A DNA stretch of 58,262 nucleotides from Halogeometricum pallidum JCM 14848. Lineage in GTDB: Archaea > Halobacteriota > Halobacteria > Halobacteriales > Haloferacaceae. A model generated the notes under the pieces. That model made no database searches. It saw only the letters and a program-made list of their open reading frames with translations, and was not told where the DNA came from. The stretch is from positions 1 to 58,262 of the forward strand of contig NZ_AOIV01000026.1 of NCBI RefSeq assembly GCF_000337095.1. Reading direction: 5' to 3'. Position numbers and translations under genes: made by a program. Position 1 is the stretch's first letter; the number at the start of each line of letters is the position of its first letter. Shown in pieces: positions 7,858-15,369 of this stretch.

Positions 7858-9246
7858 ATGGATACGCCCTCCCGGTCGACGGCGGTGCGAATCGTGGCGT
7901 TCGTCCTCGTGGTCGCGCTGTTGACTCCCTCGGCGGTGTCGGCGCTCACCTACGACCCCAGCGAAGAGCGGACGCTCACCCGGGGGACGGTGACGAGTCC
8001 GGCGAACGGGTCGACGGTCATCAGCGTGCAGGGGTACACCTTCGAGGGGAACACCAACCGGAAGAAGCCCGCACGCATCATCTCGGCCGGCGAACGGGGC
8101 CAGACGCAGTGGGTCCACGACGACGAGGTCGGGGCGGGGGCGTGGTTCTTCGACGTCGACCCGATGGACAACGGAAACCTGCTCGTCTCCTCGCCACGGA
8201 GCGGGCAGACCGTCGTCTACGAACTGAACCCCGACACGCAAGAGCGCGTCTGGGAGAAGACGTTCAATATCACCGACACGCACGACGTCGACATGCTGAG
8301 CGGGAACCGACTCGTCGTCGCCAACATGCGCGCGTGGAACGAGTCGACGCAGGTCAGCGACGACCGGATATTCGTCTACAACCGCACGACCGAGGAGGTG
8401 ACCTGGGAGTGGTACTTCAAGAACCACTACCCGGCGAACACCGACGGCGGCTACAACAAAGACTGGACGCACGTCAACGACGTCGACCCCATCGGCGACG
8501 GGAAACTGCTCCTCTCGCCGCGGAACTTCGATCAGGCCGTCGTCGTCGACATGGAGACGAAGAACATCACCCGACGCCTCGGGAGCGACAACAACTACTC
8601 GGTGATGAACGAGCAGCACAACCCCGACTGGATACTCAGCGAGAACGGGACGCCCACCGTCCTCGTCGCCGACAGCGGAAACAACCGCGTCGTCGAGTAC
8701 GCCTACGAGAACGGAGAGTGGGTACGGACGTGGACCGTCGGGTCGAACACGCTGAACTGGCCCCGCGACGCCGACCGACTGCCGAACGGGAACACGCTCA
8801 TCGTCGACACGCTGAACCACCGCGTCATCGAGGTGACGCCGACGGGCGAAGTCGTCTGGGAGTACTACGCCACGTGGGGTCCGTACGACGCCGAACGCGT
8901 CGCTCACGGCGACGAGTCGTCGGGCCCGACCATCCGCGATATGAACGCCAGCGGAACCTACGCTATCACCGGCAGCGCGAACCTCACCGCCGGGGCCGGC
9001 GACGGAACCGAGTTCGCCGCGCAGATGCGCGCGACGTTTTCCGGAACGGCGCTGGAAGAACCGACGAACGAGTTCGCCACGCGGTGGTCGCACGTGACCC
9101 CGTGGCTCCGCCCGGTGTGGATGTCCGGGTGGGACTTCGTGTGGGCCATCGCCGCCGCCGTCGTCGTCGTCCTGTGGGGGGCGACCGAACTGGTCCTCGG
9201 TCGCCATCGAATCGTCGGCGCCGCCAGGAGCGTCCGCGGCCGCTGA
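7858..9246 (+). CDS. Exported, membrane-anchored arylsulfotransferase-like beta-propeller protein
   Basis: A 462-residue protein with a Sec-type signal or anchor (residues 10-29, hydrophobic, ending PSAVSA) and a C-terminal membrane helix (about 427-447, VWAIAAAVVVVLWG) followed by a basic tail. The lumen-facing part carries propeller-like repeats such as NLLVSSPRSGQTVVYELNP, LVADSGNNRVVEYAYENG and LIVDTLNHRVIEVTPTGEVVWEY. This is the pattern of haloarchaeal arylsulfotransferase-family (ASST-like) proteins. Several NxS/T sequons suggest N-glycosylation at the cell surface. Sulfotransfer activity is inferred from the family only. Confidence 0.7.
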   Translation: MDTPSRSTAVRIVAFVLVVALLTPSAVSALTYDPSEERTLTRGTVTSPANGSTVISVQGYTFEGNTNRKKPARIISAGERGQTQWVHDDEVGAGAWFFDVDPMDNGNLLVSSPRSGQTVVYELNPDTQERVWEKTFNITDTHDVDMLSGNRLVVANMRAWNESTQVSDDRIFVYNRTTEEVTWEWYFKNHYPANTDGGYNKDWTHVNDVDPIGDGKLLLSPRNFDQAVVVDMETKNITRRLGSDNNYSVMNEQHNPDWILSENGTPTVLVADSGNNRVVEYAYENGEWVRTWTVGSNTLNWPRDADRLPNGNTLIVDTLNHRVIEVTPTGEVVWEYYATWGPYDAERVAHGDESSGPTIRDMNASGTYAITGSANLTAGAGDGTEFAAQMRATFSGTALEEPTNEFATRWSHVTPWLRPVWMSGWDFVWAIAAAVVVVLWGATELVLGRHRIVGAARSVRGR

Positions 9247-9314
9247 CATTCGCTGTGCGCTCGGAGCGCACGCCACCACCGGACTCTTTATTCGCCGACT
9301 CATAGCCGACAGTG

Positions 9315-9572
9315 ATGACGAATCTCACGCTGTACGAACTGGAAGGCTGCCCCTACTGCGCGAAGGTAACTGACAAACTCGCCGAACTCGACCTGGAGTA
9401 CGACTCCGTCATGGTCCCGCGTTCGCACGGCGAACGGACCGAAGTCGAGGAAGTGAGCGGACAGACCGGCGTGCCCGTCCTCGTCGACGAGGAACACGGC
9501 GTTGAGGGGATGGCCGAGAGCGACGACATCGTCGAGTACCTCGACGAGACGTACGGCAACGCGGCGAACTGA
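9315..9572 (+). CDS. Glutaredoxin-like thiol-disulfide protein
   Basis: An 85-residue thioredoxin-fold protein with the redox motif C12-P-Y-C15 near the N-terminus and a cis-Pro loop (TGVPVLVD). The C-terminal SDDIVEYLDETYG resembles the N-terminal domain of glutathione S-transferases. It probably works with gamma-glutamylcysteine, the haloarchaeal low-mass thiol; that is an inference. The ATG at 9315 is preferred over the GTG one codon earlier. A TTTATT box at about 9287 would give a leaderless message. Confidence 0.85.
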   Translation: MTNLTLYELEGCPYCAKVTDKLAELDLEYDSVMVPRSHGERTEVEEVSGQTGVPVLVDEEHGVEGMAESDDIVEYLDETYGNAAN

Positions 9573-9684
9573 GGACCTCCCCGAACGATCTTTCGCCGAC
9601 GCTCCGACCGCGTAGCGGCGGCTCCGGCGGTCGCAGGACAGAACGGAAGCAACGAACGCGCTGCCGAGTCCTCCCGGCCGCGCG

Positions 9685-10662
9685 TCAGGCCTCGGTCGGT
9701 TCGCCGGCGCGTTCGCGGATGAGGTCCCGAATCGCGTCGGGGTCGTCGATGGCGGCGAGTTCGTCGCAACTGACGAGCGCCGTCCCCTCGACGGCGTCGC
9801 GCTTTGACTGCTCTTTGGTGAAGTACACCGACCGCGTCCGGGTGACCTCGCCGAGCGAGGACATGATGCGGGCGCGCTTCTCTGCGCTCCGGGTGAACGA
9901 GGAGTGGCCGGTGAGCATGGGAATCTGGTCCGAGCGCCGGTCGTCGTCCTCGCTGACGGCCTTGAACGGCGCGCGGGCGGTCGGGTGGACGGTGAATCCC
10001 GCTCGCGTGAGGATGTGGACGACGTGCTCGTCGTCCGGGTCGGCGTCGGGGTCCTCGGGCGTCGGTTCGGCACTGCGGACCTCCTCGGCGCCGTCGAGGA
10101 CGGAAACGGGGCTGGAGAACGGCTGGTCGAACATCTCTTCGAGGTGGATGGCCACCTCGATGCTGGCGTTCATGCCGTCCTCGTACTTGGAGACGGTCCG
10201 GCGCGAGACGCCGAGTTCCGTCGCCAGTCGGCCGAGGCTCCACCCGCGGTTCTGCCGTTCGTCCGCCAGCAGGTCGCCGTCGAGGTTGACGTAGAGACCG
10301 CCCGGCGCGGCGTAGATGAGCGGCGGCACCCCTTCGAGGAACAGGTCCATCGCGGTGTCGGGGTTCATCACCGGCACCCCGTGGCGGAAGTACACCACCT
10401 CGGGTTTCAGGTCCTCGTCGCGGGTCCGAAGGCCGACGACGAGCGGCGTCGCGGAGAGGTAGCTGCCGAGTCGGCGCATCTCGGCGCCCGTCTCGGCGTC
10501 GAACGCGTCGATGTTGCCGAGCACCTTCAACAGCACCAAGTCGTCGCCGCGGCGAGCGGCGAGGTCGAAGCTCTTGGGCCGGATGGCACAACGGTCGCTG
10601 ACGGCGAATCCCGCGTCGTCCAGCATCGCTGTGATGTTTCCAACCAGAGCTGACCGAGACAT
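9685..10662 (-). CDS. Archaeal HTH regulator with nuclease-like N-terminal domain
   Basis: A 325-residue member of the conserved archaeal putative HTH-type transcriptional regulatory protein family (MJ0164-like). Residues 25-80 ([20 protein letters not shown] and following) resemble a PD-(D/E)xK-type restriction endonuclease fold without a clear full active site. Residues 134-178 form a Cro/CI-type HTH ([23 protein letters not shown]). The C-terminal part (from about 220) contains a second alpha/beta domain. Start ATG 10662 is supported by an AT-rich box near 10690. The target genes are unknown. Confidence 0.8.
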   Translation of the reverse strand: MSRSALVGNITAMLDDAGFAVSDRCAIRPKSFDLAARRGDDLVLLKVLGNIDAFDAETGAEMRRLGSYLSATPLVVGLRTRDEDLKPEVVYFRHGVPVMNPDTAMDLFLEGVPPLIYAAPGGLYVNLDGDLLADERQNRGWSLGRLATELGVSRRTVSKYEDGMNASIEVAIHLEEMFDQPFSSPVSVLDGAEEVRSAEPTPEDPDADPDDEHVVHILTRAGFTVHPTARAPFKAVSEDDDRRSDQIPMLTGHSSFTRSAEKRARIMSSLGEVTRTRSVYFTKEQSKRDAVEGTALVSCDELAAIDDPDAIRDLIRERAGEPTEA

Positions 10663-10821
10663 ACCGGGAGATAAGCGATTTGAGACATATAGCTGTTTTG
10701 CCGGTATCACCGCATCCCGTCTCCCGATTAGGCTCGGTAGTCACCAGCATCGTTATATAGGTCCTTCTCGTCGCGGTAACGACTCGAAAGGGGTTACTCC
10801 GCCGAGGCGCTACGAGGGTCC

Positions 10822-12138
10822 ATGACGGTCCTCGGTCTCGACGACACCGACTCGCGCCAGCTGGGGATGTGCACGACGTACCTCGCGACGCTGGTGGCCG
10901 AGGCCATCGAAGCGGCGGGCGGAACGGTCGGGCGTCGCCTCCTCGTCCGCCTCAACCCCGCCGTCGAGCACAAGACGCGCGGCAACGCCGCTCTCGCCCT
11001 CCACACCGACCTCCCGCCCGACGAGACGCTCGAACTCGCCGTCGCGGAGTTGGAACCGCTGGCGCAGACGGCCGACCCGCGGACCAGTCCGGGCGTCGTC
11101 GTCGCCCCCGGCGACGCCGAGGCGGTGCCCGACTCCGTCGCGTCGTTCACGCGGCGCGCGATTCGGTCGTTCGTCGACACCGAGGAGGCGGTCGAACTCG
11201 CGGAGGCGACCGGCTACGCCCACCGCGGGTGGGACGGCGGCCGCGGCCGCATCGGCGCCCTCGCGGCCGTCGGCGCGTGGGCCGCCCTCGACGAGTGGAC
11301 GTACGAGCACATCGCCTACCGGGAGTTCGACCGCTGCGGGGCGCCCCGCGAGGTGGACTTCGACTCGGTGTTCGAGGCGGCCGAGGCGCACTACCCCGCC
11401 GCGTGGGACACCGTCGACACCGTCGAGGGACAGGCCGTCTGCGTCCCGAACGCCCCCGGACCCATCCTCCACGGCATCCGCGGCGACGACGCCGACGCGG
11501 TGCGGTCGCTGTCGGCCGCCATCGACTCCGAACCCGTCGAGCGCTGGTCGACGTTCCGCACGAATCAGGGGACGGACGTCCACCTCCGCGACGGCGAACT
11601 CGGGTCGCTCGACGATGGCGGCGCGTACCGCGTCGACGGCGCCGTCGCCTCGGCCCCGGAGACGCGGCGCGGCGGCCACGTCTTCTTCGAGTTGGGCCCT
11701 CTCGACTCGGACATCGACACCGATGCCAACGTCGCCGATGCCGCCGACGCCGCCGCATCCGTCGCCTGCGCCGCCTTCGAACCGACCAAGCGGTTCCGTG
11801 ACCGGATCCGCGCCCTCTGGCCGGGCGACGAACTGACCGTCTGCGGTGAGGTGTCGGGGGGAACGCTCAAACTGGAGAAGTTCGCCGTTCGGTCGCTGAA
11901 CCGCACCGAGTCGCGGACGCCCGTCTGCCCCGACTGCGACCGGACGATGGAGAGCGCCGGTCGGAATCAGGGCTACCGGTGCCGCGACTGCGGGACGAGC
12001 GCACCCGGTCGCGTCGAGGTCGAAGTCGACCGCGAACTCGAACGCGGGTGGTACGAGGTGCCGCCGTGCGCCCGCCGACACGTCGCCAAACCCCTCGTCC
12101 GCGGCGGCTTCGACGCGCCCGTCCACCCCGAGCGGTGA
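10822..12138 (+). CDS. tiaS: tRNA(Ile2) 2-agmatinylcytidine synthetase
   Basis: Modifies C34 of the CAU-anticodon tRNA-Ile to agmatidine using agmatine and ATP, so that it reads AUA; essential in archaea. The protein has 438 residues, the usual length. The N-terminal signature GLDDTDS is at residues 5-11. The middle contains the TGYAHRGWDGGRGRIGALAA block, and a C-terminal zinc ribbon holds CPDC and CRDC near residues 370-390. It is convergent with a small pilin-like gene 17 bp downstream. Confidence 0.93.
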   Translation: MTVLGLDDTDSRQLGMCTTYLATLVAEAIEAAGGTVGRRLLVRLNPAVEHKTRGNAALALHTDLPPDETLELAVAELEPLAQTADPRTSPGVVVAPGDAEAVPDSVASFTRRAIRSFVDTEEAVELAEATGYAHRGWDGGRGRIGALAAVGAWAALDEWTYEHIAYREFDRCGAPREVDFDSVFEAAEAHYPAAWDTVDTVEGQAVCVPNAPGPILHGIRGDDADAVRSLSAAIDSEPVERWSTFRTNQGTDVHLRDGELGSLDDGGAYRVDGAVASAPETRRGGHVFFELGPLDSDIDTDANVADAADAAASVACAAFEPTKRFRDRIRALWPGDELTVCGEVSGGTLKLEKFAVRSLNRTESRTPVCPDCDRTMESAGRNQGYRCRDCGTSAPGRVEVEVDRELERGWYEVPPCARRHVAKPLVRGGFDAPVHPER

Positions 12139-12155
12139 CCGGCGCGCGAGACGGC

Positions 12156-12623
12156 TCACTCCGCGACGACCAGAATCCGCGTGTTCGCCCGCCGGTCGAC
12201 GAACTGACCGCCGGCGGGCGGTTTCACGTCGATGACGACGGTCCCGTCCTCCTGGTTCGGACGGAGCGACGGCGAGACGGTGACCGTCGCGCTTCCGTCC
12301 GAACCGGTTCTTTCGGTCGCGATGCCGTCGAGGTCCGCCGTCCCTCCCTTCACGACGACGGTGGCGCCCTCGACGGAGTCGCCGTCGGAGTCGACCACGA
12401 CGAGCGATATCTCCCGTTCGCCCGGCGTCACCACGTCGGGCGACGGCTTCACGTCCAACTCGGTGACCGCGAGACCCTGCACGCCCGACAGCATGTTCAG
12501 CATCACGCTCATCGTCGCCACGCCGACGACGAGGGCGACGACCAGTCTGATAGGCAGACCCTCTATCGCGCGGTCGTCCGCGGCGAACCGCCGGAGTTCG
12601 GTGGGTAGAGATTCGTCGAACAC
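12156..12623 (-). CDS. Membrane-anchored pilin-like protein with carboxypeptidase-regulatory-like domain
   Basis: A 155-residue protein. Residues 1-22 are short and charged (DDRAIEGLPIR) and precede one hydrophobic helix (about 25-47). The helix is followed by an extracellular beta-sandwich with VTPGEREISLVVVDSDGDSVEGATVVVKGG, typical of Ig-like or carboxypeptidase-regulatory-like domains. The charged-then-hydrophobic N-terminus resembles archaeal type IV pilin signals, but no firm prepilin peptidase site is evident. The start is GTG at 12623; a box in 12640-12652 (minus strand) makes the message leaderless. It is divergent from a HerA-like ATPase. The function is unknown. Confidence 0.65.
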   Translation of the reverse strand: MFDESLPTELRRFAADDRAIEGLPIRLVVALVVGVATMSVMLNMLSGVQGLAVTELDVKPSPDVVTPGEREISLVVVDSDGDSVEGATVVVKGGTADLDGIATERTGSDGSATVTVSPSLRPNQEDGTVVIDVKPPAGGQFVDRRANTRILVVAE

Positions 12624-12698
12624 GGGGTGGCTGGCCCCGTCTCAGTAGATAAACCTCTGCGCGAACGTTCAAGTGCGGAGAGGGGACCAGATGCTCGC

Positions 12699-13781
12699 GT
12701 GAACACTGACGTCCTCGGCCGACGCGGACGGGAGGACTCCGCCGGCGGTCCCCTCGCCCGCCTCGGCCGCCACCGCGCCCGCGACGGCAGCGACGGCGCG
12801 CCCATCGCGGTCGACCTCGACCGACCCCACGCAGCGCTCGTCGTCGGCAAGCGAGGCTACGGGAAGTCCTACACGCTCGGCGTCCTCGCCGAGGAGGCGT
12901 CGCGAGCACCCGGTCTCGCGCCCGTCGTCGTCGACCCGATGGGCGTTTTCGACGGTCTCGCCGGGGGCGACGACTTCGACGCGCGAGTCGTCCGGTCCCC
13001 GACCGTCCGCGCGGACGCGGTCCCGCCGTCGGAGTGGCCCGCCCTGGTGGGTGCCGACCCCGACTCGCCGGTCGGGTCGATGGTATGGCGCGCCGCCGGC
13101 GAGTCCGGGACTCTGGCCGAGATGCGCGCGTTCGCGGAGGTCCCCGCGCGGTCCTCGCGCGTCGCCCCCGAGACGGTCCGCGCGGTGCGGAATCGACTTC
13201 GACGGGCGGCGTCGTGGGACGTGTTCGACCCCGACGGATTGGACGCCGCGGCTCTCTGCGGACCCGAGGCGACCGTGTTGGACTGCGCCGGCCTCGACCC
13301 CGCGCCGGCGAACGCCGTCGCGAGGTCACTGTACGACGCCCGCCTCCGCGAGTCGGTCGCCCGCCTGCCGTGGCTCTTTCTCGACGAGGCGCACGTCTTC
13401 TTCGACGGCCTCGCCGCGCCGTCCCTCCGTGCGATACTGACTCGCGGGCGCGCGCCGGGCGTCTCCCTCGTCGCGGCGACGCAGCGACCGAGCGCCCTCC
13501 CCGACGTGGCCCTCTCGCAGTCGGACCTCAGAATCGTCCACCGGCTCACCGCCGGCCCGGACGTGCGGGCGTTGACGGCCGCCGAACCCACCTACCTCTG
13601 CGAGGGTGTCGAGGCGCGGATGCCGACTCGACCGGGGGAAGCGCTCGTCGTCGACGACGCGGCGGAGGCCGCCTTCGACGTTCGCATCCGCGAGCGAGAC
13701 ACGCCGCACGGCGGCGACAGTCCGCGGGCGAACGAGGTGAGCGCCGGGGTCGATTCGGCGGGAACCGAAACCGCCGAGTAG
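12699..13781 (+). CDS. HerA/DUF87-like P-loop ATPase
   Basis: A 360-residue ATPase with Walker A GKRGYGKS at residues 50-57 and Walker B LFLDEAH at 226-232, then VAATQRPSALPDVALSQSDL, a sensor-like segment typical of HerA/FtsK-family motors. No NurA nuclease gene is nearby, so it is an orphan rather than the end-resection HerA-NurA pair. The start GTG at 12699 was chosen because the longer frame begins inside the promoter of the divergent gene. An AT-rich box is at about 12645-12653. The role (DNA translocation or filament extrusion) is open. Confidence 0.72.
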   Translation: MNTDVLGRRGREDSAGGPLARLGRHRARDGSDGAPIAVDLDRPHAALVVGKRGYGKSYTLGVLAEEASRAPGLAPVVVDPMGVFDGLAGGDDFDARVVRSPTVRADAVPPSEWPALVGADPDSPVGSMVWRAAGESGTLAEMRAFAEVPARSSRVAPETVRAVRNRLRRAASWDVFDPDGLDAAALCGPEATVLDCAGLDPAPANAVARSLYDARLRESVARLPWLFLDEAHVFFDGLAAPSLRAILTRGRAPGVSLVAATQRPSALPDVALSQSDLRIVHRLTAGPDVRALTAAEPTYLCEGVEARMPTRPGEALVVDDAAEAAFDVRIRERDTPHGGDSPRANEVSAGVDSAGTETAE

Positions 13782-13803
13782 CCCCGGCGGCGACCGGTAG
13801 CCG

Positions 13804-14145
13804 ATGCAGAACCGCGTGGATCCCCTCCTCGTCGCCGCCGGCGGCTTCGTCGGCGCGATGCTACGGTACGGCATCGACGCCTCGCTACCGGGCGTCGGCG
13901 GGACGCTGGCGGTGAACGTGCTCGGCAGTTTCGCTCTCGGCGTCCTGCTCACCGCCGTCCGCCACCCCCGGATTCATATCCTCCTCGGAACGGGGGTGCT
14001 CTCCTCGTTCACTACCTACAGTACGTTCGCGGTGCAGACGGCGTCGCTCGGGCCGACGTGGGGGCTGGCGAACGTCGGCGCCAACTACGCGCTCGGGTTC
14101 GCGGCGGCCCTCGCGGGACTCGCGGCGGGGGGCCGACTCCGATGA
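13804..14145 (+). CDS. crcB: Fluoride channel subunit CrcB/FluC, first of a pair
   Basis: A 113-residue four-helix membrane protein of the Fluc family, which exports toxic fluoride. Motifs are GAMLRYGID, NVLGSFALG (channel Asn) and GVLSSFTTYSTFA (the TTxST pore segment). It overlaps the second copy as ATGA (14142-14145), so the two are co-translated and probably form an antiparallel heterodimer, as known for two-gene Fluc systems. It begins 22 bp after the HerA-like gene. No fluoride riboswitch is visible in that gap. Confidence 0.9.
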   Translation: MQNRVDPLLVAAGGFVGAMLRYGIDASLPGVGGTLAVNVLGSFALGVLLTAVRHPRIHILLGTGVLSSFTTYSTFAVQTASLGPTWGLANVGANYALGFAAALAGLAAGGRLR

Positions 14146-14513
14146 CGGCGCTCGCCGCCCTCGCCGCGCTTCCGACGCCCGTTCTCGTCGGCCTCGGCGG
14201 CACGCTGGGGGCTCTCACGCGGTACGGCGTCGATGTCGGCCTGTCCGGCGGCCGCCGGAGCACCCTCGCAGTGAACGTGCTCGGCAGCGTCGCCCTCGGT
14301 GCCGCCGTCGCGGCGCCGCTTCCGACGGCGGTCGCGACGCTGTTCGGGGCGGGTTTTTGCGGCGCGTTCACCACGTTCTCCTCGTTCGCCGTGACCGTCG
14401 CCGATGACGCCGCCGGCGGGAACCGTCGGGCGGCGGCCGGGTACGCGGCGGGAACGCTCTGTGCCGCCCTCGTCGGCGTCGCCCTCGGGGGATTTCTGGT
14501 CGGACTGGTGTAG
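14142..14513 (+). CDS. crcB: Fluoride channel subunit CrcB/FluC, second of a pair
   Basis: A 123-residue Fluc-family membrane protein with GALTRYGVDVG, NVLGSVALG and GFCGAFTTFSSFAV. Its ATG overlaps the stop of the preceding crcB gene. The two proteins are clearly related but diverged, as expected for subunits with opposite membrane orientation. The first copy lacks the longer N-terminal helix and C-terminal helix seen here. The tRNA-Asp pair on the other strand follows after about 60 bp. Confidence 0.9.
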   Translation: MTALAALAALPTPVLVGLGGTLGALTRYGVDVGLSGGRRSTLAVNVLGSVALGAAVAAPLPTAVATLFGAGFCGAFTTFSSFAVTVADDAAGGNRRAAAGYAAGTLCAALVGVALGGFLVGLV

Positions 14514-14574
14514 GGGTCGAGACGCCGTACGCTCGGCGATAAAACGCCTCGCTGGAGGAAGGAGAGTCAAAGGA

Positions 14575-14647
14575 CGCCCGGAGCGGGATTTGAACCCGCG
14601 TCACGACCGTGACAGGGTCGTATGATGGGCCACTACACCATCCGGGC
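14575..14647 (-). tRNA. tRNA-Asp (GTC), copy 2 of the tandem
   Basis: 73 nt on the minus strand. The acceptor stem GCCCGGA pairs with TCCGGGC, the discriminator is G, the anticodon loop is CTGTCAC (anticodon GTC) between ACGACC and GGTCGT, and the T-loop is GGTTCAAATCC. CCA is not encoded. It is identical to the copy at 14667-14739 and lies 19 nt downstream of it in transcription order, so the two are probably one transcript. Confidence 0.96.
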
Positions 14648-14666
14648 AGGCGTACAGAGCAAACAG

Positions 14667-14739
14667 CGCCCGGAGCGGGATTTGAACCCGCGTCACGACC
14701 GTGACAGGGTCGTATGATGGGCCACTACACCATCCGGGC
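14667..14739 (-). tRNA. tRNA-Asp (GTC), copy 1 of the tandem
   Basis: 73 nt on the minus strand, identical in sequence to the tRNA-Asp at 14575-14647, with the same cloverleaf and anticodon GTC. It is the promoter-proximal copy: an AT-rich box (14768-14776) lies about 30 nt upstream on the minus strand. Confidence 0.96.
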
Positions 14740-14767
14740 TTGCTCTACTCCATCGTAACGCGGTTCA

Positions 14768-14789
14768 CTAATTAAGACTTATCATATAG
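14768..14789 (-). promoter_or_regulatory. Promoter of the tRNA-Asp pair
   Basis: Minus strand reads CTTAATTAG (14768-14776), about 30 nt upstream of the first tRNA-Asp, with a second AT-rich tract TATATGAT at 14782-14789. Confidence 0.5.
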
Positions 14790-14792
14790 GTT

Positions 14793-15141
14793 CCGCGTGG
14801 TAGCTCCTACCGCGTTATGCGGTACTGTTCGCCGGACGGCGGCGCGATGCCGCACGCGTCCGACCGTTCTGGTTCTCGCGGCGGTGAGTGTCGCGGTCGC
14901 CGGAAGGCATTTATCGGCTTCTCGCGTTGTTGGGTGCAACGCGAGTGCCGTCGCACCACCCGCAACGCCCTCACGCGCCGACCGTCGACGGGCACGGTCG
15001 GCCCCGCAACGGGTGGAAACGAGGCGACGGGACTGCTCGTGGCGAAGAGCGGCGCTTCTCGAACCCAGTTGGCAAGGGTTAAATGGATGCCTCCCGAACG
15101 AGCCTGTAGTATCTCGTGAGAACTTCTTCCCCCACCCATAC
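14793..15141 (+). other. Long non-coding leader/promoter region of the rpo operon
   Basis: About 350 bases without a credible gene. It holds a hairpin near 14793-14818 and a TATA-like TTTATC at about 14910. A strong dyad follows: CTCGCGTTG (14921-14929) with CAACGCGAG (14937-14945), extended by CGGC (14915-14918) and GCCG (14947-14950). A second TATA-like TTAAAT lies at about 15076. The last box would give a 5' UTR of roughly 35-40 nt ahead of rpoH. The dyad may be an operator or, from an upstream start, an RNA hairpin. Confidence 0.5.
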
Positions 15142-15369
15142 ATGGTAGACGTAAGCCAACACAAACTCGTTCCAGAGCACACGGTCCTCGAAGAGGAGGA
15201 GGTCGAGGAGGTGCTGGAAGAGTACGACGTGAAGCGTACGAGCCTTCCGAAAATAAAGCGAACCGACCCGGCGGCGCCCGACGGCGTGGAGGTCGGTGAC
15301 GTGGTGAAGATCGTCCGCGACTCCCGGACCACGGACAAAGCAATCACATACCGACTGGTGATCGAATGA
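15142..15369 (+). CDS. rpoH: DNA-directed RNA polymerase subunit H
   Basis: A 75-residue archaeal counterpart of the eukaryotic Rpb5 C-terminal domain, part of the polymerase jaw. Key segments are [20 protein letters not shown] and [23 protein letters not shown], ending ITYRLVIE. It is the first gene of the rpo operon and overlaps rpoB'' by ATGA (15366-15369), which indicates translational coupling. Confidence 0.96.
   Translation: MVDVSQHKLVPEHTVLEEEEVEEVLEEYDVKRTSLPKIKRTDPAAPDGVEVGDVVKIVRDSRTTDKAITYRLVIE

Noticed and set aside
6307-9303. A 998-codon open frame on the minus strand across the permease and arylsulfotransferase genes
   Set aside because: It is the antisense shadow of two well-supported genes, an effect of GC-rich third positions; its translation is Arg/Asp/Val-rich with no domain.
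12627-12698. N-terminal extension of the HerA-like ATPase from GTG 12627
   Set aside because: It would begin at the promoter of the divergent gene and its sequence shows no conserved-looking features; GTG 12699 is more plausible.
13782-13803. Fluoride riboswitch before crcB
   Set aside because: The gap after the ATPase gene is only 22 bp, too short for the aptamer.
14817-15119. Possible short gene in the rpo leader
   Set aside because: The translation is basic and Arg/Ser-rich with no acidic halophilic bias, and the region has hairpins; more likely non-coding.
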